This document shows, one piece after another, positions 10,851 through 20,425 of a stretch of DNA of 64,000 nt. The stretch lies in assembly GCF_000745425.1 (NCBI RefSeq), contig NZ_JQJH01000003.1:124001-188000 (forward strand), written 5' to 3'. Under the pieces are notes generated by a model. It saw only the letters and a list, made by a program, of their open reading frames with translations. It did not search any database and was not told the origin of the DNA. This stretch comes from Beijerinckia mobilis (GTDB lineage Bacteria > Pseudomonadota > Alphaproteobacteria > Rhizobiales > Beijerinckiaceae). Position numbers and translations under genes: made by a program. Each line of letters begins with the position of its first letter. Within the stretch, counting starts at the first letter, position 1.

Positions 10851-12284
10851 ATGACCCCGCTTTCCGTCGTTCTCGCGCATACGCTTCCGGAACTCATTCT
10901 GGCGGTTGGTGCGCTGTTGCTGCTGCTGCTTGGCGCCATAAGAGGCAAGGACTCGGATGGGCCGATGACGGAACTGGCGGTCGGTGTGCTGGGCCTTGCG
11001 ATCCTGAGCATTGTGCTTGGCCATAAGACAGCTTTGAACCTGTTCGACGGCTCCTTTATTGATGATCCCTTCGGCCGTTTCATGAAAGTTCTGGTCCTCA
11101 TTGGCTCGCTCGTGAGCCTGATTATGGGGCAAAGTTATCTCGCGCGCGAGAAGATCGACAAGTTCGAATATCCGATCCTGATCGTCCTCTCGACCCTTGG
11201 CATGTTGATGCTCATTTCGGCGACCGGCCTGATCGCGCTCTATCTTGGTCTCGAGTTGATGTCGCTCGCGCTTTATGTCATCGCGGCTTTTCACCGTGAT
11301 AATGTCAGAGCTTCCGAAGCGGGTCTCAAATATTTCGTTCTCGGAGCCTTGTCGTCGGGCATGTTGCTCTATGGCGCGTCGCTGATTTATGGCTTCGCCG
11401 GAACGGTGAACTTTACGGGTATAGCGTCCGCCCTGCATGGTGAGGCATCGCTTGGGGTCATCTTCGGTCTCGTCTTCCTGACGGCCGGTCTCGCCTTCAA
11501 AATGTCCACCGTGCCGTTTCATATGTGGACGCCGGATGTCTATGAAGGTGCTCCCACTCCCGTCACCGCCTTCTTCGCCTCCGCACCCAAGCTTGCTGCG
11601 GTCGCGGTGACGATCCGCATCATGATCACTGCTTTTCCCGGCATCCATACACAATGGCAGCAGATCATCGTCTTCATTTCCATCCTGTCTATGGCGCTCG
11701 GTTCCTTCGCGGCGATTGGACAGACAAACATCAAACGTCTGATGGCTTACTCGTCGATCGGCCACATGGGCTTCGCGCTTGTCGGGCTGGCGGCCAACTC
11801 ACCAGCCGGCGTGCAGGGTGTCCTCGCCTATATGGCGATCTATCTGGTCATGACGCTTGGCACTTTCGCCGCCATTCTGTCGATGCGGATCGACGGGGTC
11901 TATGTCGAGCAGATCAGCGATCTCGCCGGGCTTGCGCGGACCCGTCCAGCCATCGCTTTCTTCCTGGCGATTATGATGTTTTCCCTGGCCGGTATTCCGC
12001 CGCTCGCGGGCTTCTTCGCTAAGTGGTATGTCTTCAACGCGGCTATTCAGGCTCATCTTTATCCCTTGGCGATCATTGGCGTGCTGATGAGCACGGTGGC
12101 GGCGTATTATTATCTGCGCATCGTGAAGGTCATGTATTTCGACGAACCGGCTCCGGCCTTCGACCGACCTTCGCCGACAGTTGCCGCTGTGCTCGCGGTG
12201 ACAAGCCTCTTGATCCTGTTCCTTTGCGTCTATCCCGGTGCCTTCGTCGAAGCGACGACGGTTGCCGCGAAGTCCCTGTTTTGA
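10851..12284 (+). CDS. nuoN: NADH-quinone oxidoreductase subunit N (antiporter-like)
   Basis: NuoN is the third antiporter-like subunit of the membrane arm. It has 477 residues, many hydrophobic helices, [20 protein letters not shown] near residue 126 (conserved glutamate) and [20 protein letters not shown] near residue 217 (conserved lysine). Start ATG 10851 follows a GGGCTGACCG stretch, which is only a weak ribosome site. It is the last complex I gene; birA begins 30 bases after the stop, the usual order in Hyphomicrobiales. Confidence 0.96.
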   Translation: MTPLSVVLAHTLPELILAVGALLLLLLGAIRGKDSDGPMTELAVGVLGLAILSIVLGHKTALNLFDGSFIDDPFGRFMKVLVLIGSLVSLIMGQSYLAREKIDKFEYPILIVLSTLGMLMLISATGLIALYLGLELMSLALYVIAAFHRDNVRASEAGLKYFVLGALSSGMLLYGASLIYGFAGTVNFTGIASALHGEASLGVIFGLVFLTAGLAFKMSTVPFHMWTPDVYEGAPTPVTAFFASAPKLAAVAVTIRIMITAFPGIHTQWQQIIVFISILSMALGSFAAIGQTNIKRLMAYSSIGHMGFALVGLAANSPAGVQGVLAYMAIYLVMTLGTFAAILSMRIDGVYVEQISDLAGLARTRPAIAFFLAIMMFSLAGIPPLAGFFAKWYVFNAAIQAHLYPLAIIGVLMSTVAAYYYLRIVKVMYFDEPAPAFDRPSPTVAAVLAVTSLLILFLCVYPGAFVEATTVAAKSLF

Positions 12285-12314
12285 TGGGCCATGAGGATCG
12301 TTCTGTAAAAGAGG

Positions 12315-13106
12315 ATGGTGTCTCTGTTCGAGCTTGGTGAAACAGCCCTTGCGCAAAACTTCAGGCTGGTTCACCTGGAAAAGGTGAGCTCGACCAATGA
12401 CGAAGCCCTGAAACATGGCTTGGCCGGTGAGGCTGGCCGCTTGTGGGTGGTTGCCGATGAACAGGTGGGTGGACGCGGGCGTCTCGGACGTGTGTGGTCC
12501 TCTCCCACAGGCAACCTTTATGCGAGCGTGCTGCTGATTGATCCGGCACTGCCATTGCATCTGCCTGAACTGGGTTTCGTCGCGGGGGTTGCGGCCGCCG
12601 AAGCAGTGGGGGCTTTGGTCGGCGATAATCCTCGGCTCGGAATTAAATGGCCGAATGATCTCTTATTCGATGGCGCGAAGCTCGCCGGAATCCTGCTTGA
12701 AACGACGGTGCGGCCTGATGGTAAGCGCATCTGCGTGATTGGAATCGGTGTCAATTGCGATTCCAATCCCTTGGATACGCCTTATCCAGCGACAGCCTTG
12801 GCCAAGATTCCGTCGATAGGGGGGGAAGGAAGTGAACCGCGCGCGGTGACGATGTTCCGGCATTTGTCGTCGTGTTTTGCGGCATGGCTTGAAGTTTGGG
12901 CAGAAGGGAAAAATTTTGCCCAAATTCGGGCGAAATGGCTAAAATATGCGGCGCATCTCGGTCAATCGATTACGATTGCTCGACAGAATGAGCGTATCGA
13001 GGGAATATTTAAGACGATTGATTCTCAGGGACGTTTGATTCTGGCTGGACCCCAGGGCGAAAAAGTGATCGAAGCCGGAGATGTTTTCCTAAACGCTCCA
13101 CCATAA
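12315..13106 (+). CDS. birA: Biotin-[acetyl-CoA-carboxylase] ligase
   Basis: Biotin-protein ligase makes biotinyl-AMP and attaches biotin to carboxylase carrier domains. The substrate-binding features are visible: SSTNDEA near residue 24, the adenylate-binding GGRGRLGRVW loop (about 52-61), KWPNDLL (about 115-121) and GIGVNC near residue 144. The C-terminal SH3-like domain follows. There is no N-terminal helix-turn-helix, so this is the ligase-only class without repressor activity. The first ATG (12315) directly abuts the AAGAGG site, so GTG 12318 is an alternative start. It sits between nuoN and RNase J, a recurrent alphaproteobacterial arrangement. Confidence 0.93.
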   Translation: MVSLFELGETALAQNFRLVHLEKVSSTNDEALKHGLAGEAGRLWVVADEQVGGRGRLGRVWSSPTGNLYASVLLIDPALPLHLPELGFVAGVAAAEAVGALVGDNPRLGIKWPNDLLFDGAKLAGILLETTVRPDGKRICVIGIGVNCDSNPLDTPYPATALAKIPSIGGEGSEPRAVTMFRHLSSCFAAWLEVWAEGKNFAQIRAKWLKYAAHLGQSITIARQNERIEGIFKTIDSQGRLILAGPQGEKVIEAGDVFLNAPP

Positions 13107-13277
13107 ATCGGGTTGGTCATTGTCAGAACGGGATTTCGGAATGGTTTTGGGTAAGGAGTCAGAAATCCGGTTTGGTGTTCACCTGTCTCGATCCCGTTCA
13201 CGGCCAGATAGCCGATTTGTCCTGAACTTTCTGGCGCAATTCGACTTTGTGCATCACGGAGAAGAAAGGTCTCCACG

Positions 13278-14948
13278 ATGAGCGACGTCGAAAACGAACT
13301 TGTGTTCGTACCGCTTGGTGGGCTCGGCGAAATCGGGATGAATTTCGCGCTCTACGGCTTTGGCCCGCGCACCAGGCGAAAATGGATCGCGGTCGATTGC
13401 GGGTTGGCCTTCGCAGGGCCAGAATATCTCGGCATTGACCTGATTCTGCCTAATCCAGCCTTCATTGAAAGATTGCGTGACGATCTCGTCGCGGTCATCA
13501 TTACCCATGCTCACGAAGATCACATCGGAGCACTTCCCGACCTGTGGCCACGGCTTCGCTGTCCGATCTACGCCACCCGTTTCGCCGCTAGCCTTCTGGA
13601 AACCAAGCGTCTTGCCGAACCTGGTGCGCCCGAAGTACCGATCCTGACTGTCGATCAGGGTGAGGTCCTGCGGCTTGACCCCTTCACGATCGAATTCATC
13701 GCAATGGCGCATTCGATTCCGGAAAGTTGCGCGCTGGCGATCCGGACTCCGGTCGGCACGCTTATTCATTCGGGCGATTGGAAGATCGATGGTGAACCGG
13801 GTCTTGGCAGGAAGACGGATGCCCAGCGTCTGACCGAACTCGGTGACGAAGGAATTCTGGCGCTCGTTTCGGATTCGACGAATATTCTGCGTGACGGTGT
13901 GAGCCCTTCGGAAGGTGATGTCGCCCGCACCTTGCATGAAATTATCGGGACCGCCCAGGGCCGTGTCGTCGTCACGACCTTCGCTTCCAATGTCGCCCGT
14001 ATCCGAGCGGTTGCCGAAGCGGCGATGGCGGCGCATCGCAACGTTGTTATGGTCGGACGCGCTATGGAACGTGTCGTCGGAATTGCCCGTGACCTCGGTT
14101 ATCTCGACGGTGTTCCCCTTTTTCTCTCCATGGATGCCTATCCACATCTTCCTCGTGAAAAGGTGGTCATTCTGGCGACAGGCAGTCAGGGTGAGAGCCG
14201 AGCGGCCATTGCCAGGATTGCCGAAGGTGAACATCAGGTCGTCAATCTGCATCCAGGCGATTGCGTGATCTTCTCGTCGAGAACCATCCCAGGGAACGAG
14301 CGTGAGGTCGGACGTATCATCAACCAGTTCATTCGCGCTGGCGTCGAGGTGATCACCGATCGTAACGCGCTGGTCCATGCCTCCGGGCATCCACGCCGTG
14401 GCGAGGTCGAACAATTGTATCAATGGGTACGGCCGAAGATCGCCGTGCCGGCGCATGGCGAGGATATTCATCTTGCCGAACACGCGCGTTTTGCTCTGGA
14501 GCAAGGTGCCGAACAGGTCGTCCGGGCACGCAATGGCGATATTGTCATATTGGCGCCGGGACAGCCGGCGATCATTGGAGAAGCGCCATCCGGGCGCCTG
14601 CTCAAGGATGGCAACAGTCTTATCAAGGCTGATGATGACGCGTTGCGGGACCGCCAGAAACTCGCTTTTTCAGGTATCGTGACGATCGGCATGGCGATCA
14701 CGGCGAAAGGTGAACTGGCAGGCGTACCGGATGTGGTCATCGCCGGAATGCCGAACCGCACGCAGGATGGCACGTCAATCGATGTTGTCGTGGATGAGGC
14801 TCTGTTCCAGACGTTCGATCATTTGCCGCGGCAAAAACGGCGGGATGCTGATCTCGTCTCTTCATCGATCGAAAAAGCCGTGCGGAATGCTGTGGCGGGT
14901 GCCTGGGGTAAGAAGCCGGCGGTGCATGTTCTGGTGATCGAGGTTTAG
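13278..14948 (+). CDS. rnj: Ribonuclease J
   Basis: RNase J is a zinc-dependent metallo-beta-lactamase-fold nuclease with 5'-exonuclease and endonuclease activity in rRNA and mRNA processing. The metal motif HAHEDH (H77, H79, D81, H82) is intact, followed by the beta-CASP region and a C-terminal HASGHPRRGE segment typical of RNase J. At 556 residues it has the usual length. ATG 13278 follows the GAGAAGAAAGG stretch. The 171 bases between birA and this gene hold nothing recognised. The large open frame on the opposite strand here is a shadow. Confidence 0.94.
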   Translation: MSDVENELVFVPLGGLGEIGMNFALYGFGPRTRRKWIAVDCGLAFAGPEYLGIDLILPNPAFIERLRDDLVAVIITHAHEDHIGALPDLWPRLRCPIYATRFAASLLETKRLAEPGAPEVPILTVDQGEVLRLDPFTIEFIAMAHSIPESCALAIRTPVGTLIHSGDWKIDGEPGLGRKTDAQRLTELGDEGILALVSDSTNILRDGVSPSEGDVARTLHEIIGTAQGRVVVTTFASNVARIRAVAEAAMAAHRNVVMVGRAMERVVGIARDLGYLDGVPLFLSMDAYPHLPREKVVILATGSQGESRAAIARIAEGEHQVVNLHPGDCVIFSSRTIPGNEREVGRIINQFIRAGVEVITDRNALVHASGHPRRGEVEQLYQWVRPKIAVPAHGEDIHLAEHARFALEQGAEQVVRARNGDIVILAPGQPAIIGEAPSGRLLKDGNSLIKADDDALRDRQKLAFSGIVTIGMAITAKGELAGVPDVVIAGMPNRTQDGTSIDVVVDEALFQTFDHLPRQKRRDADLVSSSIEKAVRNAVAGAWGKKPAVHVLVIEV

Positions 14949-15100
14949 GAATGGGTTGGTTTGCTCCTCGCGGATCAGCTTTCTAAGCCATCGTATTTCC
15001 AGGCTTTTCAAATCCCGGTACGAAATCCGGTCACAACAAAAACGCGATAAGCCTGCCGATATAAAGTGTTGATGGTTGGCAGGTCGCGTGGAGGAAGGGG

Positions 15101-15715
15101 ATGAGGACGCGAAGAGCGGAGCGCTCGCTTTTCTGGATGCTGGTGACGCTTGTGCTCGTCGGCGGCGGCGCGGCGGCTCTCATCACTCTTGGCATGAATG
15201 GCTCGCGCATGCATTCGGCTGACGCAAGGAATTTTGGCGGCGCTTTCTCCCTGGTCGATCAAAACGGCACAATGGTCACGCAGGCGAGCTTTCGTGGTAA
15301 GCCGCTGGTTCTCTTCTTCGGCTATACACATTGCCATGATGTTTGTTCCACGGCACTCGCCGATATGAGTGTTTGGCAAGCCGAGCTTGGGTCGACGGCG
15401 GAATTACCCTTCGTTTTTGTCACGGTCGATCCGCAACGCGACACGCCTGAGGTCCTGCGTGACTATCTTCGGAATTTTGCTGGTCGGATCGTTGCGCTTA
15501 CCGGCACGCCGGAGTCGGTTAAAACCATGCTTGGTGCGTATCATATCGTCAGCATTCCTGTCGTGAAGGAGAACCCCAATTACGAAGTGGATCATACGGC
15601 GACGATTTTTCTGATCGGCAGAGATGGATCGCTTGTCGATACGATTCGATCGCAGGATGATCAGGGGACCGGATTGCTCAAGATACGAAAGCTTCTCTCG
15701 CGGGAACTGATCTGA
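15101..15715 (+). CDS. SCO1/SenC family copper chaperone / thiol-redox protein
   Basis: SCO1/SenC proteins are membrane-anchored, thioredoxin-fold proteins in the periplasm that deliver copper to the CuA site of cytochrome oxidase or keep its cysteines reduced. The CxxxC copper site is visible as CHDVC (C78 and C82) and the third ligand as H165 in VDHTATIFL. An N-terminal membrane anchor spans about residues 9-31. The VDPQRDTPEVLRDYL segment is diagnostic of the family. Length is 204 residues with ATG 15101 after GGAAGGGG. Its neighbours, a small DUF2946-like gene and a TonB receptor, suggest a copper-acquisition set, but that is inference. Confidence 0.9.
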   Translation: MRTRRAERSLFWMLVTLVLVGGGAAALITLGMNGSRMHSADARNFGGAFSLVDQNGTMVTQASFRGKPLVLFFGYTHCHDVCSTALADMSVWQAELGSTAELPFVFVTVDPQRDTPEVLRDYLRNFAGRIVALTGTPESVKTMLGAYHIVSIPVVKENPNYEVDHTATIFLIGRDGSLVDTIRSQDDQGTGLLKIRKLLSRELI

Positions 15716-15826
15716 GGAAAATCCTTCCAAAACTTGCCTGAAAGAGCAGATCGATACTGTTAAGCTCTTGCATCCCGCAAAGGGCGGCGCATAGTCACGC
15801 CATGATATTTTAGACCGGATCCTTCG

Positions 15827-16222
15827 GTGAAACACAGGGCGAAACAGGCGAGGAGAGAGGAGCGGCGCTGGATTTCCGCGCTTGCAGCCTATGTTTTTGC
15901 CCTGCAGGCACTGATTGTTGCCTTCATTCCCACGCCCTCTCGGGCAGATTTCGATCTCGCCGCTTCATTCCTGGATATTTGCCGGCATGACGGTACGCCG
16001 GTTCATGTCCCTGTTCTGCCAGATGAAGCTTTCACGCTCGTTGGTTTTTATGTGTCGGCGGTGGGGGCGGGCGATGATGGGTCGACACCATCAGAAATTG
16101 ATTTTGGCCTTTTTCCATTCCGTGTTCTGGCGGCAGTGCTGTCGCCCATTTCGGATCTATTCCTCGACGCACGCGAGAGCGTGCGTACTGCCTTTGCGCG
16201 CGGTCCGCCGGTAAGGCTCTGA
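15827..16222 (+). CDS. Small exported protein, possibly DUF2946-like
   Basis: This 131-residue protein starts at GTG 15827. It begins with a basic N-terminus, then one hydrophobic segment (about residues 18-36) ending at PSRA, consistent with a signal peptide or anchor. The rest is short, with a single Cys-containing segment (DICRHDG) followed by a Pro/Val-rich stretch. The size and layout resemble DUF2946 proteins, which often accompany copper-linked TonB receptors, but I cannot confirm that family from sequence alone. It lies 111 bases after the SCO1 gene and its stop codon overlaps the left arm of a perfect palindrome. Confidence 0.7.
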   Translation: MKHRAKQARREERRWISALAAYVFALQALIVAFIPTPSRADFDLAASFLDICRHDGTPVHVPVLPDEAFTLVGFYVSAVGAGDDGSTPSEIDFGLFPFRVLAAVLSPISDLFLDARESVRTAFARGPPVRL

Positions 16223-16258
16223 TGTGTATCCCACATCCATTGGATGTGGGATACACAT
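16222..16258. promoter_or_regulatory. Perfect 37-bp palindrome (18-bp arms, 1-base centre)
   Basis: ATGTGTATCCCACATCCA (16222-16239) is followed by a single T and then its exact reverse complement (16241-16258). It begins in the stop codon of the preceding small gene and lies 279 bases upstream of the TonB receptor. As RNA it would fold into a very stable stem, acting as a terminator in either direction, although no T-run follows on the plus strand. As DNA it could be a dimer operator. The perfect symmetry over 37 bases cannot be chance. Confidence 0.75.
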
Positions 16259-16537
16259 AGCGTCACTGGCAAAATTCATCCGTTTAGCCTGATGGTCTGT
16301 CCGATCTCAAGTGTGTCGCACTTCTCGGACAATCTGCCGTGTTTGAGGCCGCCAATTCTTCCTGAGATAGAGGCTTAGCGCGATCAATACCTCGATATGG
16401 GGTGGCGATCGCGGTCAAACCGGATCTGCCAGATTGGGACGGCCACCAGACAGCGATGCTCACGATCCTGAGCGCGACGAATTTGCTTTTCCCTTGTTGT
16501 GTGAGCCGTTTTTCAGCGGGCTCTTCCGGAAATTTTC

Positions 16538-18907
16538 ATGAAACGTCATCTTCGCTCGGCTCACCGCCCGACGCGCCGGACTTGTGCGTCGTTGCGCCTG
16601 CCTTTGGCTTTGCTAGCTTCCGCAGGTGCTGGTCCTTATAACGCCGCCTATGGCCAGGATGCATTGGAACTGCCCGCCATCGATATTGTGGAATCCGGTG
16701 CGAATACGACCTCTGCTTTCATGCAGGACCTGACAGTTCCGCCGATCAAGGAGCGGTTCCAACTGCCGCAGACCTCCCATAGCGCGACTGCTGCGACCAT
16801 TGCTCAAACGATCAACATTATCGATACTGAGGATTCGGTGAAATATTTCCCCAGCCTCTTCGTCCGTAAACGGAATTATGGCGACACGCAGCCTGTGCTT
16901 GCCACGCGCACCTGGGGTGTCAATTCAAGCGCACGGAGTCTCGTTTATGCCGATGATTTGCTGTTGTCGGCACTGATCGCCAACAACAACACGCTTGGTG
17001 CACCGCGCTGGGGATTGGTTTCGCCCGAAGAGATTGATCGCGTCGATTTTCTGTATGGTCCCTTTGCCGCTGCCTTTCCCGGTAATTCCATGGGCGGCGT
17101 CCTGCAGATCACCACCCGCATGCCTGACAAGCCGATCGCCGTCTTAAGCCAGAATGAAGCCTTTCAGACCTTCAATCGTTATGGCACGAAGGACACTTAT
17201 CGCACGGATCAGACCAATATCGCGATTGGAAATAAAAGCGGTGATTTCTCCTGGTTTTTGACGGGCAATTACCAGAACAGCTACAGCCAGCCGCTTTCCT
17301 TCGTGACGAGTTCCACATTCCCGGCCAATACAAGTGGCGCTTTCGCTGCACTCAACAAACTTGGTACGCCGGCCAATGTTCTCGGTGCCGGTGGATTGCT
17401 GCATACACAAATGGTGAATCTCTCGGGAAAATTCGCGTTCGATATCACCCCATCGCTGCGGATGACCTATCAGGTCGGATATTGGTCTAACCACGCCAAT
17501 TCATCCGTGCAAACCTATTTGCGTGATGCGACGGGAGCGCCAACATTTGCAGGCATATCGAGCTTTGCCAACAGCAATTATACGTTGCTTGAGGAACATC
17601 TGACCAATGCACTTGCGTTCCGGTCGCATACGGATGGCGTCTTCGATTGGGATCTGTCCCTTTCCAATTATTACTTTCTGCATGACACACAGAAAAATCC
17701 GTTTGGCGTCACGGCGACTGGGGTTGGTTTCTCGGCCAATGGAAAGGCTGCGCGCCTTGATGGCACCAATTGGATTAATGGTGATTTCAAAGGGATCTGG
17801 CGTCCCACAGGGCCAGGGGGCGAGCATGAGGTCAGTTTTGGTCTGCATGGTGATCGCTATTTCCTGATGAATCCGACCTATGGGACGGATATCTGGAACG
17901 GTGCGTCGGAGTCGAATGGCCTTGTCTATTCGAAGGGACGTGGCACGACCGTCACAAAAGCGCTCTGGGCACAGGACGCGTGGCGTTTTGCGCCCGGTTT
18001 CAAACTCACGCTTGGCGGGCGGCTGGAGCAATGGGAGGCACTCGGCGGCTATAATCTTGCGACAACGACGAATAGTGCCGGGGCGGTGACCGGCACGATT
18101 TCCACGAGCCAGCCTACGCTCAACGCCTTGCGGTTCTCGCCCAAATTGTCGATCGCCTGGACGCCCTCGCGGGAATGGGAGATCACGGGTTCCTTCGGTC
18201 AGGCCTATCGTTTCCCGACCGTTACCGAACTTTATCAGATCATTTCAACGGGCTCGACCTATGCGATACCGAACCCCAACCTGAGACCAGAAAATGTCTT
18301 GAGCGAAGAACTTGCCATCGAACGAAAACTCGATGACGGCCGGGTGCGGCTTTCGGTTTTCAATGAGAATGTCAACGATGCCATTATTTCTCAAACTGCC
18401 TATCTCACCGGGCAAATCCCCTATAATTACGTGATGAATGTGGATGCGATCCGCAATACCGGCGTGGAACTGGCGGCTCAGAAAGAGCACTTCCTTTTTG
18501 ACGCGCTTGAAGCCCTCGGCAGTGTGACCTATGTCGATTCCCGCATCATCAAGGATACAAGCTGGGCAAGCTCCACTGGAACGACAGTCGTTGGCAAACG
18601 GGTTCCCTATGTTCCCGATTGGCGCGTGACGGCGGCTCTGACCTATCATCCGACAAAGGAATGGGCCTTGACGGCGGCGATGCGCTACAGCGGCAAACAA
18701 TATTCGACCATGGATAATACGGATGTCGTCTCAAACGTCTATGGCTCGTTCGACAGTTTCGTCGTTGCCGACGTTCGTGCGCAATATAAACTGAACGATC
18801 AAACCTGGATCAATCTGGGTATCGATAATATCAATAATGAAAGCTACACTCTGTTTCATCCCTTTCCGGGGCGGACGTTTGTCTTTGGAGCGCACGTACA
18901 ATTTTAG
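16538..18907 (+). CDS. TonB-dependent outer-membrane receptor (possibly copper-related)
   Basis: This 789-residue protein imports a bound ligand across the outer membrane using TonB energy. A basic N-terminus and hydrophobic stretch end near AAYGQD (about residue 42), giving a signal peptide. The plug domain follows (about 80-200; FPSLFVRKRNYGD, PFAAAFPGNSMGGVLQIT). After it comes a 22-strand-type barrel with many alternating aromatic segments, the PNPNLRPENVLSEELAIE segment typical of these receptors, and a C-terminal Phe. The ligand cannot be read from sequence. Copper is suggested by the upstream SCO1 and DUF2946-like genes; iron-siderophore uptake is the alternative. The 315 bases before it hold the palindrome and no other recognised site. 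Confidence 0.93.
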   Translation: MKRHLRSAHRPTRRTCASLRLPLALLASAGAGPYNAAYGQDALELPAIDIVESGANTTSAFMQDLTVPPIKERFQLPQTSHSATAATIAQTINIIDTEDSVKYFPSLFVRKRNYGDTQPVLATRTWGVNSSARSLVYADDLLLSALIANNNTLGAPRWGLVSPEEIDRVDFLYGPFAAAFPGNSMGGVLQITTRMPDKPIAVLSQNEAFQTFNRYGTKDTYRTDQTNIAIGNKSGDFSWFLTGNYQNSYSQPLSFVTSSTFPANTSGAFAALNKLGTPANVLGAGGLLHTQMVNLSGKFAFDITPSLRMTYQVGYWSNHANSSVQTYLRDATGAPTFAGISSFANSNYTLLEEHLTNALAFRSHTDGVFDWDLSLSNYYFLHDTQKNPFGVTATGVGFSANGKAARLDGTNWINGDFKGIWRPTGPGGEHEVSFGLHGDRYFLMNPTYGTDIWNGASESNGLVYSKGRGTTVTKALWAQDAWRFAPGFKLTLGGRLEQWEALGGYNLATTTNSAGAVTGTISTSQPTLNALRFSPKLSIAWTPSREWEITGSFGQAYRFPTVTELYQIISTGSTYAIPNPNLRPENVLSEELAIERKLDDGRVRLSVFNENVNDAIISQTAYLTGQIPYNYVMNVDAIRNTGVELAAQKEHFLFDALEALGSVTYVDSRIIKDTSWASSTGTTVVGKRVPYVPDWRVTAALTYHPTKEWALTAAMRYSGKQYSTMDNTDVVSNVYGSFDSFVVADVRAQYKLNDQTWINLGIDNINNESYTLFHPFPGRTFVFGAHVQF

Positions 18908-19035
18908 ACCGGAGGAGGGTGATCGATATTTGCTCTCCGGCATATGGGAACCGATGGCGAAGGATTGTTGTGGGCGTCTGGCGATGTTCAAGCGGAATGA
19001 GCTGGCCGCGTAATCACAATCATCCCAAGCGGTGA

Positions 19036-19167
19036 TCATTCCTTAAGCGCGAGGAGAGCGCTGAGCCGGCATGTCTCGACTTCCGGATAGGCGCAGGTGT
19101 ATCCGCGCACCGCGGACGCCTGGGCATCAACGACGTCGGTGCCAGTGAGCATGAATGTCACCAGCAT
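19036..19167 (-). CDS. Possible small ORF or gene remnant
   Basis: An ATG at 19167 opens a 43-residue frame ending at 19036, too short to stand out as a gene by length. The codons are mostly G/C-ending, as in neighbouring genes, and the product ends GYTCAYPEVETCRLSALLAL plus KE. The frame stays open for about 21 further codons upstream before a TGA, and those codons also look protein-like, so this may be the 3' end of a decayed gene. No family recognised. It lies in an otherwise empty 376-base stretch downstream of the TonB receptor. Confidence 0.3.
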   Translation of the reverse strand: MLVTFMLTGTDVVDAQASAVRGYTCAYPEVETCRLSALLALKE

Positions 19168-19283
19168 TTTCGCTAACTGTGAACGAACTCGCGGTTCGGA
19201 GGTTGCGGGGCTATCCGCACTTTGGCACGATCAATACGGCGAGACTTCTTCTGATGTTGATATATCGACGATCCTCGACACAG

Positions 19284-19589
19284 TCAGAGTTTCTTGATCG
19301 CGTTTTCAACCAATGTCTTGCAGCGCAGGAGCCGCTCGTATTCGGCCTTGTCGATCTCGACCTTTTCTGGCTCCGACGCAGGTTTTTCACCCAAGGTGAA
19401 ATTGGCGGCGTTCGACGCTTCAAGAAGAGCCATTTCGAGCTGTGAGATCCGCTCTGTGGCACGTTCGAGATAGGGAATCGGATTGGCGAGGACTTTCGCT
19501 TCGTGCTGTGCCTCGAGGCTTAGCAATTGCGCGAAGCGGCGTACCTTGTCGCGATCCTTTTTTCCGAAATCATGTTCGATGATGGTCAT
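19284..19589 (-). CDS. Hypothetical 101-residue helical protein
   Basis: This is a small, highly charged protein predicted to be almost all alpha-helical, with coiled-coil-like stretches (about residues 12-35 and 40-60, and the C-terminal KAEYERLLRCKTLVENAIKKL, partly listed here). No signal peptide, membrane segment or enzymatic motif is visible. ATG 19589 follows a strong GGGAGAAG ribosome site, which supports the gene being real. It stands alone on the minus strand between the TonB receptor and the cupin gene. No function is assigned. Confidence 0.65.
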   Translation of the reverse strand: MTIIEHDFGKKDRDKVRRFAQLLSLEAQHEAKVLANPIPYLERATERISQLEMALLEASNAANFTLGEKPASEPEKVEIDKAEYERLLRCKTLVENAIKKL

Positions 19590-19751
19590 GGGCTTCTCCC
19601 ATCATGCCTTCATGGAACCGTCAGAATGACGGCCTTGGGCCCAGCTTGCAAGACCGGTTTGGATGGAAATGTCATGATGGAACGCTCCCTTCCAAAGATT
19701 TCCCCACGATCGCGGCCGGTTTTGTTGAATGAAATTTTTCAGGGAGACTTT

Positions 19752-20300
19752 TCAATGGGGCCTGGCCTTATGCCACAGACGGGGCAATGGGCCTTGTGCT
19801 CCTGACAAGGGATCGGAGGCGGGGAAGGGGAGCTGCTCCATCATCTCGATCTGCGCCGGTGTCGGTTTGCTGGTTTGGTAGGTTCCATCCTGGCCGGGCG
19901 GATAGGCACCGACGACCAGAAAATCCGGACTTGCCACCAACAGGCAATGGCCAGTGCCGACCGGGAGGACTGTGACATCGCCAGCGGAAAGACCCACGAC
20001 GGGACCACCAAGACCACCAAGCATGACCTGTGCCGTTCCTGCCGCTATGCCGAGCACTTCATGAGAGGCGGCATGATAGTGATGAAACGGGAAAATTCCG
20101 TTCCTCCATTGCGGCGGCCAGCCGGTTTCCCGGAACAGGGTTTCAAAGTGGTGCGCAAGATCAGGCGTCGCCGCGAGATCCGTCCTGTAGAGCAGGACTG
20201 GCAGACGGGGATTATTGGGAATCCAGCCATTTTGCGGGAGAAAAAGGATTTTGGGTTCCACTGGTGGTGCCCCTGCGGCGTTTGCAACGGTCTCGGCCAT
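19752..20300 (-). CDS. YjlB-like cupin protein
   Basis: This 182-residue single-domain cupin has the metal-binding histidines in FHHYHAASHEVLGI (about residues 72-85) and a second cupin segment GDVTVLPVGTGHCLL (about 106-120). The pattern, with SHEVLG after HYH, matches the B. subtilis YjlB group. Members of this group have no firmly established reaction. It starts at ATG 20300 and is separated by about 125 bases from the end of rsmD upstream on the same strand. No signal peptide was seen, so it is presumably cytoplasmic. Confidence 0.8.
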   Translation of the reverse strand: MAETVANAAGAPPVEPKILFLPQNGWIPNNPRLPVLLYRTDLAATPDLAHHFETLFRETGWPPQWRNGIFPFHHYHAASHEVLGIAAGTAQVMLGGLGGPVVGLSAGDVTVLPVGTGHCLLVASPDFLVVGAYPPGQDGTYQTSKPTPAQIEMMEQLPFPASDPLSGAQGPLPRLWHKARPH

Positions 20301-20425
20301 AAGGGTTCTTCCAATGCAGGGACTTCATCCTGTCACCGAAAGGTGACGCCAAGAGACGACGGCATATCCCATCCGTGGCAGGAAGTGGTCTTCGGATAGA
20401 CCTGCTTGATCCCGCCAGGTTGCGA

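Noticed and set aside
13254-14504. 416-codon open frame on the minus strand
   Set aside because: Antisense shadow of RNase J with no recognisable domain.
16262-16537. Possible cobalamin or other riboswitch before the TonB receptor
   Set aside because: No B12-box-like or other known aptamer sequence could be recognised by eye.
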